64,000 nt of DNA from Bosea sp. 29B. GTDB lineage: Bacteria > Pseudomonadota > Alphaproteobacteria > Rhizobiales > Beijerinckiaceae. A program made the translations under genes and the position numbers. The stretch is taken from the NCBI RefSeq assembly GCF_902506165.1, contig NZ_LR733817.1, positions 4,486,211 to 4,550,210 of the forward strand. The letters run 5' to 3'. The notes below the pieces were generated by a model. The model worked only from the letters and a program-made list of their open reading frames with translations, was not told the DNA's origin and ran no database searches. Shown in pieces: positions 8,730 to 19,442 of this stretch. Within the stretch, counting starts at the first letter, position 1, and each line of letters starts with the position of its first letter.

Positions 8730-9404
8730 ATGCCGGATCAGGCCAGGGAACTCGATCTCGCCGCGCTGAAGGGCCGGCTCTATTCGGCCGTGCTCTCCGA
8801 TGTCCTCGACGGGCTCGGCCATCCCGACCAGGCGGTGAAGCCCTTCGTGCGCCCGCTCGACGAAGCCAGCGTGCTCTGCGGCTTTGCCCGCACCGGGCTC
8901 TACATGAAGCGCTACCATTTCCCCGAGGGGCACAACCCCTACGCTCTTGAGATGGACCTGATCGACAGCCTGAAGCCCGGCGAGATCCCAGTGCTCGCCT
9001 GCGACGGACCGACCGACCGGATCGCGCCCTGGGGCGAATTGCTCACCACCGCCTCGAAAGTGAGAGGCGCCGCCGGCTGCCTCACCGACGGGCTGGTGCG
9101 CGATGTCCGCCGCATCCGCGAGCTCGGCTTCCCGGTCTTCCATGGCGGCATCGGCCCGCTCGACACCAAGGGCCGGGCCGAGATGATGGCCGCCGACGAG
9201 CCGGTCGAGGTCGGCGGCGCCCGCGTCGCGCCGGGCGATTTCATCTTCGGCGATGTCGACGGCGTCGTCATCGTGCCCCGCGCGATCGCGCCGGAGGCGA
9301 TCCGGCTGGCGCTGGCCAAGATCGAGGCCGAGGATTCGACCCGCGAGGAGCTGCTCGCCGGGAACAGCCTGCGCTCGGTCTTCGAGCGCCACGGGGTGTT
9401 GTGA
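8730..9404 (+). CDS. RraA-family / 4-hydroxy-4-methyl-2-oxoglutarate aldolase-like protein
   Basis: 224 residues. It has the family core GELLTTASKVRGAAGCLTDG-LVRD and GDFIFGDVDGVVIVPR. Members are either class II pyruvate aldolases (HMG/CHA aldolase) or, in enterobacteria, the RNase E inhibitor RraA. The conserved Arg and Asp of TDGLVRD that hold pyruvate and metal are present, so an aldolase or decarboxylase role is more likely than RNase inhibition. AGGAGAGGGG precedes the ATG. It stands as a single-gene unit, followed by repeat copy 2. Confidence 0.85.
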   Translation: MPDQARELDLAALKGRLYSAVLSDVLDGLGHPDQAVKPFVRPLDEASVLCGFARTGLYMKRYHFPEGHNPYALEMDLIDSLKPGEIPVLACDGPTDRIAPWGELLTTASKVRGAAGCLTDGLVRDVRRIRELGFPVFHGGIGPLDTKGRAEMMAADEPVEVGGARVAPGDFIFGDVDGVVIVPRAIAPEAIRLALAKIEAEDSTREELLAGNSLRSVFERHGVL

Positions 9405-9412
9405 CCAACGCC

Positions 9413-9519
9413 GTCATGCTCGGGCTTGACCCGAGCATCTCAGGCCGGAAGAGGCTCTGGTCTGAGCTTTCTCGTCCAGAGATTCTCAGGTCTGCGCTGC
9501 GCTTCGCCCGAGAATGACG
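9413..9519. repeat. Intergenic palindromic repeat, copy 2
   Basis: Second copy of the element at 4396-4502, same orientation. The left hairpin is identical; the right stem has one A:C mismatch (ATTCTCAGG against CCCGAGAAT). It too lies between convergent genes, immediately after one stop codon and just before another. Confidence 0.85.
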
Positions 9520-9526
9520 CCTTGTG

Positions 9527-10027
9527 TCAGCTGCACCGCTCCAGCAGCCGCGAGGCCGCGGTCACGCCTTCGAGCGAGAAGGTGTAGCTCGTCTCGTTGC
9601 CGCGGGCCGAGCGCGCCGCCAGCACCATCTCGTCGCCGGCCTTCATCGCCGCGAGCAATTCGCCTTCGCGCTCCAGCCGCTGCAGCCAGGCATTGTTGCC
9701 CGAGGTCAGCATGCGGAAGCTGTCGTCGCCGATCGTCACGGTGACCGTCGAATCCTTGGCGAAATCATAGCCGGTCTGGAAGCTCGACTCGGTGCGGGCC
9801 TGCGCGTTCGGCGCGGTCTGAACGAAGAAGAACACGTCACCATGACGCAAGGTCGCAGGTGTCTCGGCATTCGGCGATGAGACGATATAGCAACGCTTGC
9901 CTTTATCGCCGTCATAGGCGGCCGCGTTCCACTGCTTGAACTGGCCGAGTGGCTGGGCCGGGGCGGCGAAAGCCGTAGCTGTTGCCGCGAGAAGGCTGAG
10001 CGCCGCGAGAGGGGCCAGTCTGATCAT
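9527..10027 (-). CDS. Invasion-associated locus B (IalB) family periplasmic protein
   Basis: 166 residues. A Sec signal peptide covers about residues 1-23 (ending ATAFAAPA), followed by the IalB layout: WNAAAYDGDKGKRCYIVSSP, FFFVQTAP, a DSFRML segment and a closing single Cys (LLERCS) that can pair with the earlier Cys. IalB was named in Bartonella, but relatives are widespread in non-pathogenic Hyphomicrobiales; the role is unknown. The ATG at 10027 has AGGAGATG upstream, better than an ATG seven codons earlier. Confidence 0.85.
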   Translation of the reverse strand: MIRLAPLAALSLLAATATAFAAPAQPLGQFKQWNAAAYDGDKGKRCYIVSSPNAETPATLRHGDVFFFVQTAPNAQARTESSFQTGYDFAKDSTVTVTIGDDSFRMLTSGNNAWLQRLEREGELLAAMKAGDEMVLAARSARGNETSYTFSLEGVTAASRLLERCS

Positions 10028-10129
10028 CGGGTCATCTCCTGTTTGCATCGCAGGGATGTCCAGGAGCGGTTTAACAAGGCGTAAACAAGACCCTCACAAT
10101 GCCGTGCGACGGAAGGGCGCAAGCAGCCT

Positions 10130-10152
10130 CCTTCTCCCCTCGGGGGAGAAGG
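10130..10152. repeat. Hairpin CCTTCTCCCC-TCG-GGGGAGAAGG
   Basis: 10-bp perfect stem and 3-base loop, continuing into GTCCCGGCAGGGGGATGAGGG. This matches the type of short intergenic palindrome scattered through rhizobial genomes. On either strand it could act as a terminator-like structure, but no T-run follows. Confidence 0.6.
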
Positions 10153-10259
10153 TCCCGGCAGGGGGATGAGGGCGGTTCGACCGGGTGAGCCGCCTGCCGC
10201 TCGCCCTGCATGGAGGCCCTCATCCGTCAGCGCCCTCTTCACCCACGCGCCAAACCCCG

Positions 10260-10279
10260 CCCGCAGGCCTGCCTGCGGG
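10260..10279. repeat. Hairpin CCCGCAGGC-CT-GCCTGCGGG
   Basis: A perfect 9-bp inverted repeat with a 2-base centre in the gene-free region. A half copy (CCCGCAGGCGCC) recurs near 10705. Confidence 0.5.
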
Positions 10280-10530
10280 CGCTTCAGAATACGGGGCTGG
10301 CGGAGCGCCGCGAGGCGCGTTGAGTAGCATCCGCTTCCGTTGAGCCAGGAAGCGGCGCGGATGGTCCCCATCCGCACGCCCCGTGGCGCTCCGCCTTCGG
10401 CTTCTTAAAGTCTCCGGGCCGCGCTTCTGCGAAGCCGGCTGCTGGCCGTGCCGCGATGCCAATGGGCGCCAGTTCCCTCTTCGGGTCGTCGCTCCCTTCG
10501 GCCATCACGCTGGTCCGAGCCGGGTTCGAC

Positions 10531-10616
10531 CGGATTGGATCAATCCGATCGAGCCCGTCTCTCACTTTGAGTGAGAGACCGCTTTGTCCAATCGGCAAGC
10601 CGATTGGAGCGGGCTC
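10531..10616. other. Nested multi-hairpin element of unknown nature
   Basis: An outer stem GAGCCCG (10551-10557) pairs with CGGGCTC (10610-10616). It encloses two perfect hairpins: GTCTCTCACT-TTG-AGTGAGAGAC (10557-10579) and TCCAATCGGC-AA-GCCGATTGGA (10587-10608). A further hairpin, CGGATTG-GAT-CAATCCG (10531-10547), lies just before. The arrangement resembles a three-way junction. It could be a structured RNA, a mobile-element end or a folded DNA element; strand is unknown. Confidence 0.5.
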
Positions 10617-10917
10617 TGTGCAGCCGCTTCATCTAGCGAGCTCCTCGCACAGGGATCGTAGTGTCCCCAGGGCGGTGCCCCGAAGCCTCCCGGGAGCAGG
10701 GCGTAACCCCCGCCCGCAGGCGCCGACCCTCACCCAGCCTCTGGCATACCTCCGGACGGCCGCCCCGTATGGGTGATGGGCGAGGGGATCATACGGGAGA
10801 TTTTGGCAGCGGGGATAAGTTAGTCTTGAGAAGGCCGTGACACAAAATCGCAGCGATACTCTTCCCCGCGCGGCGGCGCTTTCCCACGCGCTAGCCCTAA
10901 ACGAGGGGCTTCAGTGC

Positions 10918-11964
10918 TTATTTGGAGCGGAACATTTGAAAGCAATTGCCTTGCTCAGCGACTGTCATGGCCTTCGCTGCACATTGTTCGACGTAATGTT
11001 GATCTAGAGCCCATCCAACCAGAGCGCCGTTTGCTAGCTGCACTAAATCAATGGATGGTTTCCCCGAATATTGGTAACGAGCAAATTCAATAAGAGCCCC
11101 ATTTTTCTTCAAAATAAAAAAATCTAGTATCCAATCTGGGTGAATTTCTTCATACTCTGGGATATTAGGAATTTCACCGATCGGCGAGCGTATAACATAA
11201 GTTTTTTCCTCTGTACTGAAGCAGCTTAAATAGAGATCATTTCCATAGTATCGTGAGAAAAAGGATTTTCCAGAATTATGCAGCGCTCCGCCCTCGTCAA
11301 TCATCCACGCTCGAAACATAATATTTCCTACCTTCTGAAATCCTTTTTTGTCCGGGTAGGCGACCTCAAATCCACCGCCCCATGATTCTTTCAATCCGGC
11401 TCCAGTCACCAACTGCAAGACAAGGGATCGAGCCGCGAAACGAAGCATATTTGCTCGCGCCAGAAGCCCATCGGCCTGCTCCTGTTCGGGCAATATGCCG
11501 GGGCTATTCTGCAAAAATTCAAAAAAACTGGGTGCGCCGCTGCCAAGTAAGTAAATTCTTTGACCATCTAATTCGAACCCTTGTGTTCTAACACAAAACG
11601 GTTGAACTCCTGTTTTTGAAATAAATAATACCAGCATTTCAGTTTCTTTACTGCAAGTGCTTACAACCTTAAATAATTTATCAAAATCGTCTGTATCACT
11701 CCATTCCTTGGGTAAAATACGGTCGAGTTCTCGAATAATTGTTTCTGCGCTGGCGCGCTGCCCTGCCCACGCAATCATTAGATATGGCCTAACGATGACT
11801 AGCTTCTGAGCGAGTCCGGCTGCGTGATCCTTGCCCAAGCCAGGATGCACGCCCTGTGACCACTGGGTTGGAAGGTCCACCTGAGACGGGAGGCGCCAAG
11901 ATATCAATAGGTCGCTTACAAATGCGGGCAATCCTCCCACGCTGAGTCCTGCAACTAGAGTCAT
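10918..11964 (-). CDS. Proteasome/HslV-like Ntn-hydrolase, island gene
   Basis: 348 residues, unlike housekeeping HslV in length. After removal of Met1 it would begin with Thr (TLVAGLSVGGLPAFVSDLL). Counting from that Thr, Asp falls at position 17 exactly as in proteasome beta subunits and HslV. LAQKLVIVRPYLMIAWAG then resembles the HslV stretch carrying Lys33 and the following AGFAGG, with a longer loop before it (Lys at 53). The C-terminal half is unfamiliar. A Thr-dependent peptidase or amidase is inferred, not shown. The start overlaps the HEPN gene stop (ATGA), so it is the last gene of a three-gene operon. Low GC marks it as foreign. Confidence 0.7.
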   Translation of the reverse strand: MTLVAGLSVGGLPAFVSDLLISWRLPSQVDLPTQWSQGVHPGLGKDHAAGLAQKLVIVRPYLMIAWAGQRASAETIIRELDRILPKEWSDTDDFDKLFKVVSTCSKETEMLVLFISKTGVQPFCVRTQGFELDGQRIYLLGSGAPSFFEFLQNSPGILPEQEQADGLLARANMLRFAARSLVLQLVTGAGLKESWGGGFEVAYPDKKGFQKVGNIMFRAWMIDEGGALHNSGKSFFSRYYGNDLYLSCFSTEEKTYVIRSPIGEIPNIPEYEEIHPDWILDFFILKKNGALIEFARYQYSGKPSIDLVQLANGALVGWALDQHYVEQCAAKAMTVAEQGNCFQMFRSK

Positions 11965-12674
11965 CGTTCTTTCGTCCTATTCGCAGTCTTAATCTTTGTA
12001 ACGTCGACCCCTTTTGCGGCGAGTCGTGGTATGAGTTTATGTTTATAACTTTGGCTCCGCTTCGAAATTGATTCAACTAGGTCGATTTCGGTTATTTTAA
12101 ATCTATTTGGAACTGAAAACAGAAGTTCGTTTCTAATCAAGCAATCGACTACGTAGTCATAGCCAATCGAAGTATCTTCATGATATTCAATTGCGCAGAT
12201 GCCAAAATGCCTATTGATTAACGGATCAACGTTTTTATACAGAAACTCAAGCGAGAGATATCTTAGGTCTATTTTTTCAGATGGAGAGCAAAAATGTTGT
12301 ATGGCGTTTCTAGCTTTTCGTATTCTATTGAAGCTATCAATATCTGGTAATCTTTCTCCCGTCGAAACCCAAAGCAATTTTGGTAAATGCTCAAAATTAT
12401 ACGTTTTTCCCGTTTCAATTAGGTGTTCAATATTTAGTTCTTGGCTGTCGGGATTATCCAATTGAAATAAGTCTCGAAATATCAGGAGCGGGTGTTCTTT
12501 AGCAATAATTGCCTTCAGAAAAAGCTCTCCCGCCATGGACGCATTTAAAACCGACATGTCTGTCCAGTGATCCATTCCAGGATCGTAATAAACAGCGTGC
12601 TGATTGGCTTGTATCAATGCGCCGACCGCGACATTGAAAATGCGAGCCGGTATGTCCTTTAGGGCTGCGTGCAT
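11961..12674 (-). CDS. HEPN-domain protein (putative RNase), island gene
   Basis: 237 residues. Helical N-terminal half with ASMAGELFLKAIIAKE (residues 45-60), a pattern of HEPN domains, followed by FNRIRKARNAIQHF containing Arg122-Asn-Ala-Ile-Gln-His127. This is the RX4H motif that forms the active site of HEPN ribonucleases. The C-terminal part (about 160-237) is not recognised. The start at 12674 has a weak ribosome site, so it is provisional. AT-rich: 21 of 60 bases in 12181-12240 are G or C. It lies 78 bp after the ParB-like gene and overlaps the Ntn-hydrolase gene. Confidence 0.72.
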   Translation of the reverse strand: MHAALKDIPARIFNVAVGALIQANQHAVYYDPGMDHWTDMSVLNASMAGELFLKAIIAKEHPLLIFRDLFQLDNPDSQELNIEHLIETGKTYNFEHLPKLLWVSTGERLPDIDSFNRIRKARNAIQHFCSPSEKIDLRYLSLEFLYKNVDPLINRHFGICAIEYHEDTSIGYDYVVDCLIRNELLFSVPNRFKITEIDLVESISKRSQSYKHKLIPRLAAKGVDVTKIKTANRTKER

Positions 12675-12752
12675 GTGTTGAAAATCCGGCCGGGCGAAAG
12701 GTTCTGAAGTTGTACGAATGCAGGTACTATAATGGTATTATGGTGACAGGCT

Positions 12753-14054
12753 CTAAGCTTTTAAACAAAGAGCCACAAAAGCGGCTAGTGTGCCCCACAG
12801 CATTTTTAAGTGCTCTGGAGAGACGCTGAAGCTTGGTGAATGAACATAGCGATTTAAAGTGTCAATGGATATTATTGCCTCTGCTTGTTGCAGTTTTTTA
12901 AGTGCCCCGAGGTATTTTTTATCTATTTTATTTTTGATGTACATATCTTCAGCAACTTTTATTGCCTTACGCGCTAGGTTGTCATTGCGTTGAATGCTCG
13001 TTAATGGGGCGGATGTTATGTAGTTCTCGATAGAAAGCTCAATCAAAACGCGAAGTAGGACCGAAATAGCATTCTTATGATGGTCTAGTTCAAGTTTGAA
13101 TTGAAGTTCTTCCCAAATTTCGTGATGGCGTTGGAGATGAGCTGTCCAAGTAATACCATAGTCCACTTCGGGAATTATATGCGGCCAGAATGTAAGCTTA
13201 ACCTGACTCGGTTTCAGCGGCGCAAGGGGGGATGACGGCGCCGGGTTTGATGGAGTCTTTGGCTTTGATGCCGCTGTGGGAAGAACGCCTTCTTGGTCGA
13301 GGCGGTCAATGTATTCAAGTTTTGACTCAGTATCCCAAATATCTTCTAACGTAATATTTCGTGTAGCGAGGTCCGTTGCGACGCGCTGAAGTGCCTGAAG
13401 CGTCTTCTGTTCTTCACGTATAAAATCTAGCTTTCCTTTGCGAACAGAAATTCCTAGTCGATTGCGTAAGCTTTCCGCGGATAGCAAGCGATTCATATTG
13501 GATCGTGGAATCTTGCGGCTTGGCAACATGCTCGCCGCCTTAAGTAATTTCTCGATTTCGTCGGCTATATGAAGGCCATTGCCTTTTCCTGTTCGGATGA
13601 CGAAGTTGTTCTTCATCCGATCATCCCAGTTGCTTTGTCCTATACCGCCTTGCACGCCTGTGTGGCGGCGAAAGAGGATATCGTCGACGCGGTCACGATC
13701 TGTCTCAACGCGGCACTCGATGCTCTCTGGGAATTTACCCTTCCATTGCTCTCGCAACTCGGAAAAGAATATCTGAAGCTCCACCGTAGGTGCTCGGCGC
13801 GGTGTGGAAAGCAATTTAAGGCATGTGGTGCGCCGATTGCCATCTGCAACGATGAATTTTTCTCCCGAGGGAAAAACAAGCGGTGGTTCGAAAATCTCGC
13901 CTTTAGAAACTAAGTCTTTGGCCAGATTGCGCATATGCTGCTCTTGCGATGCGAAGAGTTGCGCTATCGCGCCTGTTTCGTTCTCCAACTCGCCATGGCG
14001 ATCGTTCGCTGGATTCACGACCAGCGAATTCAAGGGCACCTTCCGGTATCCCAT
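12753..14054 (-). CDS. ParB/sulfiredoxin-fold protein with C-terminal helical domain, island gene
   Basis: 433 residues. The N-terminal 90 residues have the ParB-like pattern: VPLNSLVVNPANDRH, then EPPLVFPSGEKFIVADGNRRTTCLKLL with GNRR at residues 72-75. A middle helical region and a Pro/Ser linker (about 260-285) lead to a C-terminal helical domain ending in LNRYVHSPSF (from residue 400), which looks like a second, HEPN-like unit. ParB-fold proteins bind or cut nucleic acid and some use CTP; which applies here is unknown. GGGGGGAG precedes the ATG. First gene of the island operon, downstream of uvrA on the same strand. Confidence 0.7.
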   Translation of the reverse strand: MGYRKVPLNSLVVNPANDRHGELENETGAIAQLFASQEQHMRNLAKDLVSKGEIFEPPLVFPSGEKFIVADGNRRTTCLKLLSTPRRAPTVELQIFFSELREQWKGKFPESIECRVETDRDRVDDILFRRHTGVQGGIGQSNWDDRMKNNFVIRTGKGNGLHIADEIEKLLKAASMLPSRKIPRSNMNRLLSAESLRNRLGISVRKGKLDFIREEQKTLQALQRVATDLATRNITLEDIWDTESKLEYIDRLDQEGVLPTAASKPKTPSNPAPSSPLAPLKPSQVKLTFWPHIIPEVDYGITWTAHLQRHHEIWEELQFKLELDHHKNAISVLLRVLIELSIENYITSAPLTSIQRNDNLARKAIKVAEDMYIKNKIDKKYLGALKKLQQAEAIISIDTLNRYVHSPSFSVSPEHLKMLWGTLAAFVALCLKA

Positions 14055-14258
14055 AACGCTCCCCCCGTAACCAAATACCGTGCCGAATAAAGATGCACAT
14101 CCGGCGGGATTTCGAAACCCCGAAGGGCAGGGGCGTTACTTTTATCGGAACGCGGACGAAGACTACTATCGACACAGACCTAGGTGATTCCGGATACCCC
14201 TAACTGCCATTGCGTTAGCGCTAGTAGAGTGATCGCATCCTTCACGGCATTCCCGTTA

Positions 14259-17222
<2,964 letters not shown>

Positions 17223-17365
17223 GGTGGTGTCCGAATTGAGCTTAAGCCGTACAGATAGGGCAATCGCCGGGCCATGCCAGTGCGGCCGGGCGAGAGGCGG
17301 GCATGAGTAGCACGCAGCCGCCGATGTTGCCGCATTGTTCTTGTGGGGTGTGCTGACAGCGATTG

Positions 17366-18541
17366 TCAGGAGCGTGGCAGGCCGCGGAAGCGCCGCCGCA
17401 GCAGGATCGCCGAGACCAGCATGGCCAGCGCCAGCGTCCCGGACAGGATCAGCGCTGCCGAGGCGCCATAACGCTCGATCAGCAAGGCATAGGCGAGCGG
17501 CGAGGCAGCCGAGAGGAAGAAGCCGGGCGCCAGCAGGCGGCCGACATAGGCGCCATAGCTTTTCGGATCGAACAGCATCAGCGGCAGCGTGCCGCGCGTG
17601 ATCGTCAGCACGCCGTTGCCGGCGCCGTAGCAGAATGCGAAAGCGAGCGCCGCAAAGGCACTCGCGCCGCCGGCGAGGCCGACGACGAAGCAGAGCGGCA
17701 GCACCAGGCAGGCGACGAGGTTGAGGTCGAACGGGCTGGTCTTCGCCCCGAACAGCACCTCGCCGAGCCGCGCCAGCGACTGGCCGATGCCGCGGGTCGA
17801 GCCGATCCAGACCGCGGCCGCGGCCGGCAGGCCGAGTCCCGCGAGGATGCCGATCATATGGGCGGACATGCCGGCATTGAGGATGCCCGCGAAGGTAACG
17901 ATCAGCGCATAGAGCAGGCCGGCGAAGCGGGTATCGGCCGGGCTGAGCGTGACGACCGGCTTCGCGGCTGCGTCGGACAAAGGCCGCGCCGAGACGGTCG
18001 GCAGCGTCAGATGCAGCGGCAAGGTGAGCAGCGCGAAGCCGGCATAGGCGATCAGCGCGCCGCGCCAGCCGAACTGCTCGGCGAGCGCATGACCGAGCGG
18101 CCAGAACACGGTCGAGGCGAGGCCGCCGAGCAGGGTGATCTGGGCGATCGGCCGGCGCGCGGCGCCGCCGCCGATCCGGGCCAGCGCCGCGAAGGCGGCA
18201 TCGTAGAGGCTGAGCCGCATGGCGAGGCCGAGGCAGAGCCAGGCGGCGTAATAGGCGGCGATCGTATGGGCAAAGGCGAGGCCGAGGCAGCCGACGGCGG
18301 TAAGCACCGAGCCCACGCACATCACGGTGCGGCCGCCATGGCGGTCGATCAGGCGGCCGACCGTGCCGGAGGTCAGCCCCATCACCAGCAGGCCGGCCGA
18401 GAGCCCACCATGGATGATCGCCTGCGACCAGCCGAGCTCGCTTGCGATCCGCTCGCCGAAGGCGCCGACCAGATAATAGGACACGCCCCAGGAGATGAGC
18501 TGCGCCAGCCCGAGGCAGAAGACGGTGCTGCGGGAGATCAC
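17366..18541 (-). CDS. MFS transporter
   Basis: 391 residues, about 12 membrane segments. It carries the MFS loop motif [13 protein letters not shown] between helices 2 and 3, and [16 protein letters not shown] in the middle. Substrate unknown; the topology resembles the oxalate/formate or YhjX-like exchanger group. The GTG at 18541 is chosen because it overlaps the stop of the preceding GNAT gene (GTGA), indicating coupling. The pair may form an acetylate-and-export unit for a toxic amine (inference). Confidence 0.85.
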   Translation of the reverse strand: MISRSTVFCLGLAQLISWGVSYYLVGAFGERIASELGWSQAIIHGGLSAGLLVMGLTSGTVGRLIDRHGGRTVMCVGSVLTAVGCLGLAFAHTIAAYYAAWLCLGLAMRLSLYDAAFAALARIGGGAARRPIAQITLLGGLASTVFWPLGHALAEQFGWRGALIAYAGFALLTLPLHLTLPTVSARPLSDAAAKPVVTLSPADTRFAGLLYALIVTFAGILNAGMSAHMIGILAGLGLPAAAAVWIGSTRGIGQSLARLGEVLFGAKTSPFDLNLVACLVLPLCFVVGLAGGASAFAALAFAFCYGAGNGVLTITRGTLPLMLFDPKSYGAYVGRLLAPGFFLSAASPLAYALLIERYGASAALILSGTLALAMLVSAILLRRRFRGLPRS

Positions 18542-19329
18542 CTTGCCGATCCGGCCGCCCAGGACTGCGGTGGGGCGCTGTCGCCGGGGCCGAGGCTGCG
18601 CTGCATCAGCACGGTGTCGACCCAGCGGCCGAACTTGAAGCCGGTCGAGCGCAAGGTGCCGATCGGCTCGAAGCCGAAACGGCGATGCAGGCCGATCGAG
18701 CCGGCATTGCCGCTGTCGCCGATATTGGCGAGCATCTGGCGCCAGGGCCCGGCCTCGCACCGGACGATCAGCGCGCCGAGCAAGCTGGAGCCGATCTTCC
18801 GGCCGCCGAGCCCGTCGGCGACATAGATCGAATCCTCGACGGTGTGGCGATAGGCCGGGCGAGGGCGATAGGACGTCGCATAGCTGTAGCCGACGATCCG
18901 TCCGCCCTGCTCGGCGGCGAGATAGGGCAAGCCGAGGCCGAGCACCGCCTGGCGGCGCCCCAGCATCTCCTCGACGCTCGGCGGCGTCTCCTCGAAGCTC
19001 GCGAGGCCATGCAGGACATGGTGGGTGTAGATCGCCTGGATCGCTGGCATATCCGCCTCTCGCGCATCGCGGACGAGGATGGGCGATGCCGTGTTTCCGG
19101 CGGATTCAGAAGTCGTCATTCCAGTCGTTCCGGCCCGATCGGGCCGCCTTTCCGTCCTGTCGGGGCGCCCGGTCAGCGCTTCCCGTCGCGTCACGCCGAT
19201 ATCGGCAAGCTGGTACTCGTCGAGCTCGCGCAGGGTCCGCAATTGCTGATAGCGCGATTGCTGGCAGGCGCCGACATAGTGTGCCGCCTCGCGCAGCATC
19301 TGTCGTCCCGCCCACCAGATCCCGCTCAT
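18538..19329 (-). CDS. DUF1127-GNAT N-acetyltransferase fusion
   Basis: 263 residues. Residues 1-55 are a DUF1127 module ([26 protein letters not shown]). A linker leads to an acetyltransferase of the phosphinothricin/methionine-sulfoximine type: [41 protein letters not shown] (acetyl-CoA loop) and [15 protein letters not shown]. An AGGA site precedes the ATG at 19329; an internal ATG at 19119 could also give a free GNAT. Divergent from the LysR gene and coupled to the MFS gene by a GTGA overlap. Confidence 0.85.
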   Translation of the reverse strand: MSGIWWAGRQMLREAAHYVGACQQSRYQQLRTLRELDEYQLADIGVTRREALTGRPDRTERRPDRAGTTGMTTSESAGNTASPILVRDAREADMPAIQAIYTHHVLHGLASFEETPPSVEEMLGRRQAVLGLGLPYLAAEQGGRIVGYSYATSYRPRPAYRHTVEDSIYVADGLGGRKIGSSLLGALIVRCEAGPWRQMLANIGDSGNAGSIGLHRRFGFEPIGTLRSTGFKFGRWVDTVLMQRSLGPGDSAPPQSWAAGSAR

Positions 19330-19416
19330 CGCTCGCGTCCTGCCGCGGCCGGATTCTTCCCCGACCGCCAAGCCACCTTGCGCTTTGCCGTCTCATAAAT
19401 GAAGCTTCTCGAAGTT

Positions 19417-19427
19417 ATGCAGAGCAT
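19417..19427. promoter_or_regulatory. Short dyad ATGC-AGA-GCAT before lysR
   Basis: It sits 15 bp before the lysR start, inside the longer interrupted dyad TTCTC-N17-GAGAA (19406-19432). LysR regulators commonly bind such sites between divergent genes, here between lysR and the DUF1127-GNAT gene. Confidence 0.35.
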
Positions 19428-19442
19428 GAGAAATTCTTTGAG

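Larger units (their letters stand above)
10028..10917. other. Gene-free region with multiple hairpins
   Basis: About 890 bp. Short open frames occur on both strands but none has a ribosome site, family signature or normal composition. It contains the strong inverted repeats listed separately (10130-10152, 10260-10279, 10531-10616). It is the left neighbour of the AT-rich ParB-HEPN-Ntn island, so it may mark an insertion-prone site. No integrase, tRNA or clear attachment repeat was found. Confidence 0.6.

Noticed and set aside
10284..10598. 104-residue minus-strand ORF in the gene-free region
   Set aside because: It spans perfect hairpins, has no ribosome site and no recognisable domain.
10780..14258. 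Attachment-site direct repeats around the AT-rich island
   Set aside because: Only a 7-base match (GCGCTAG) was found at the two sides, and no integrase is present.
17337..17351. SOS box before uvrA
   Set aside because: GTTC-N7-GTGT has two mismatches in the second half-site, too weak to list as a feature.
17223..18320. 366-codon upstream extension of uvrA
   Set aside because: Arg/Pro-rich translation of the MFS transporter region in the wrong frame; UvrA homology begins at 17222.
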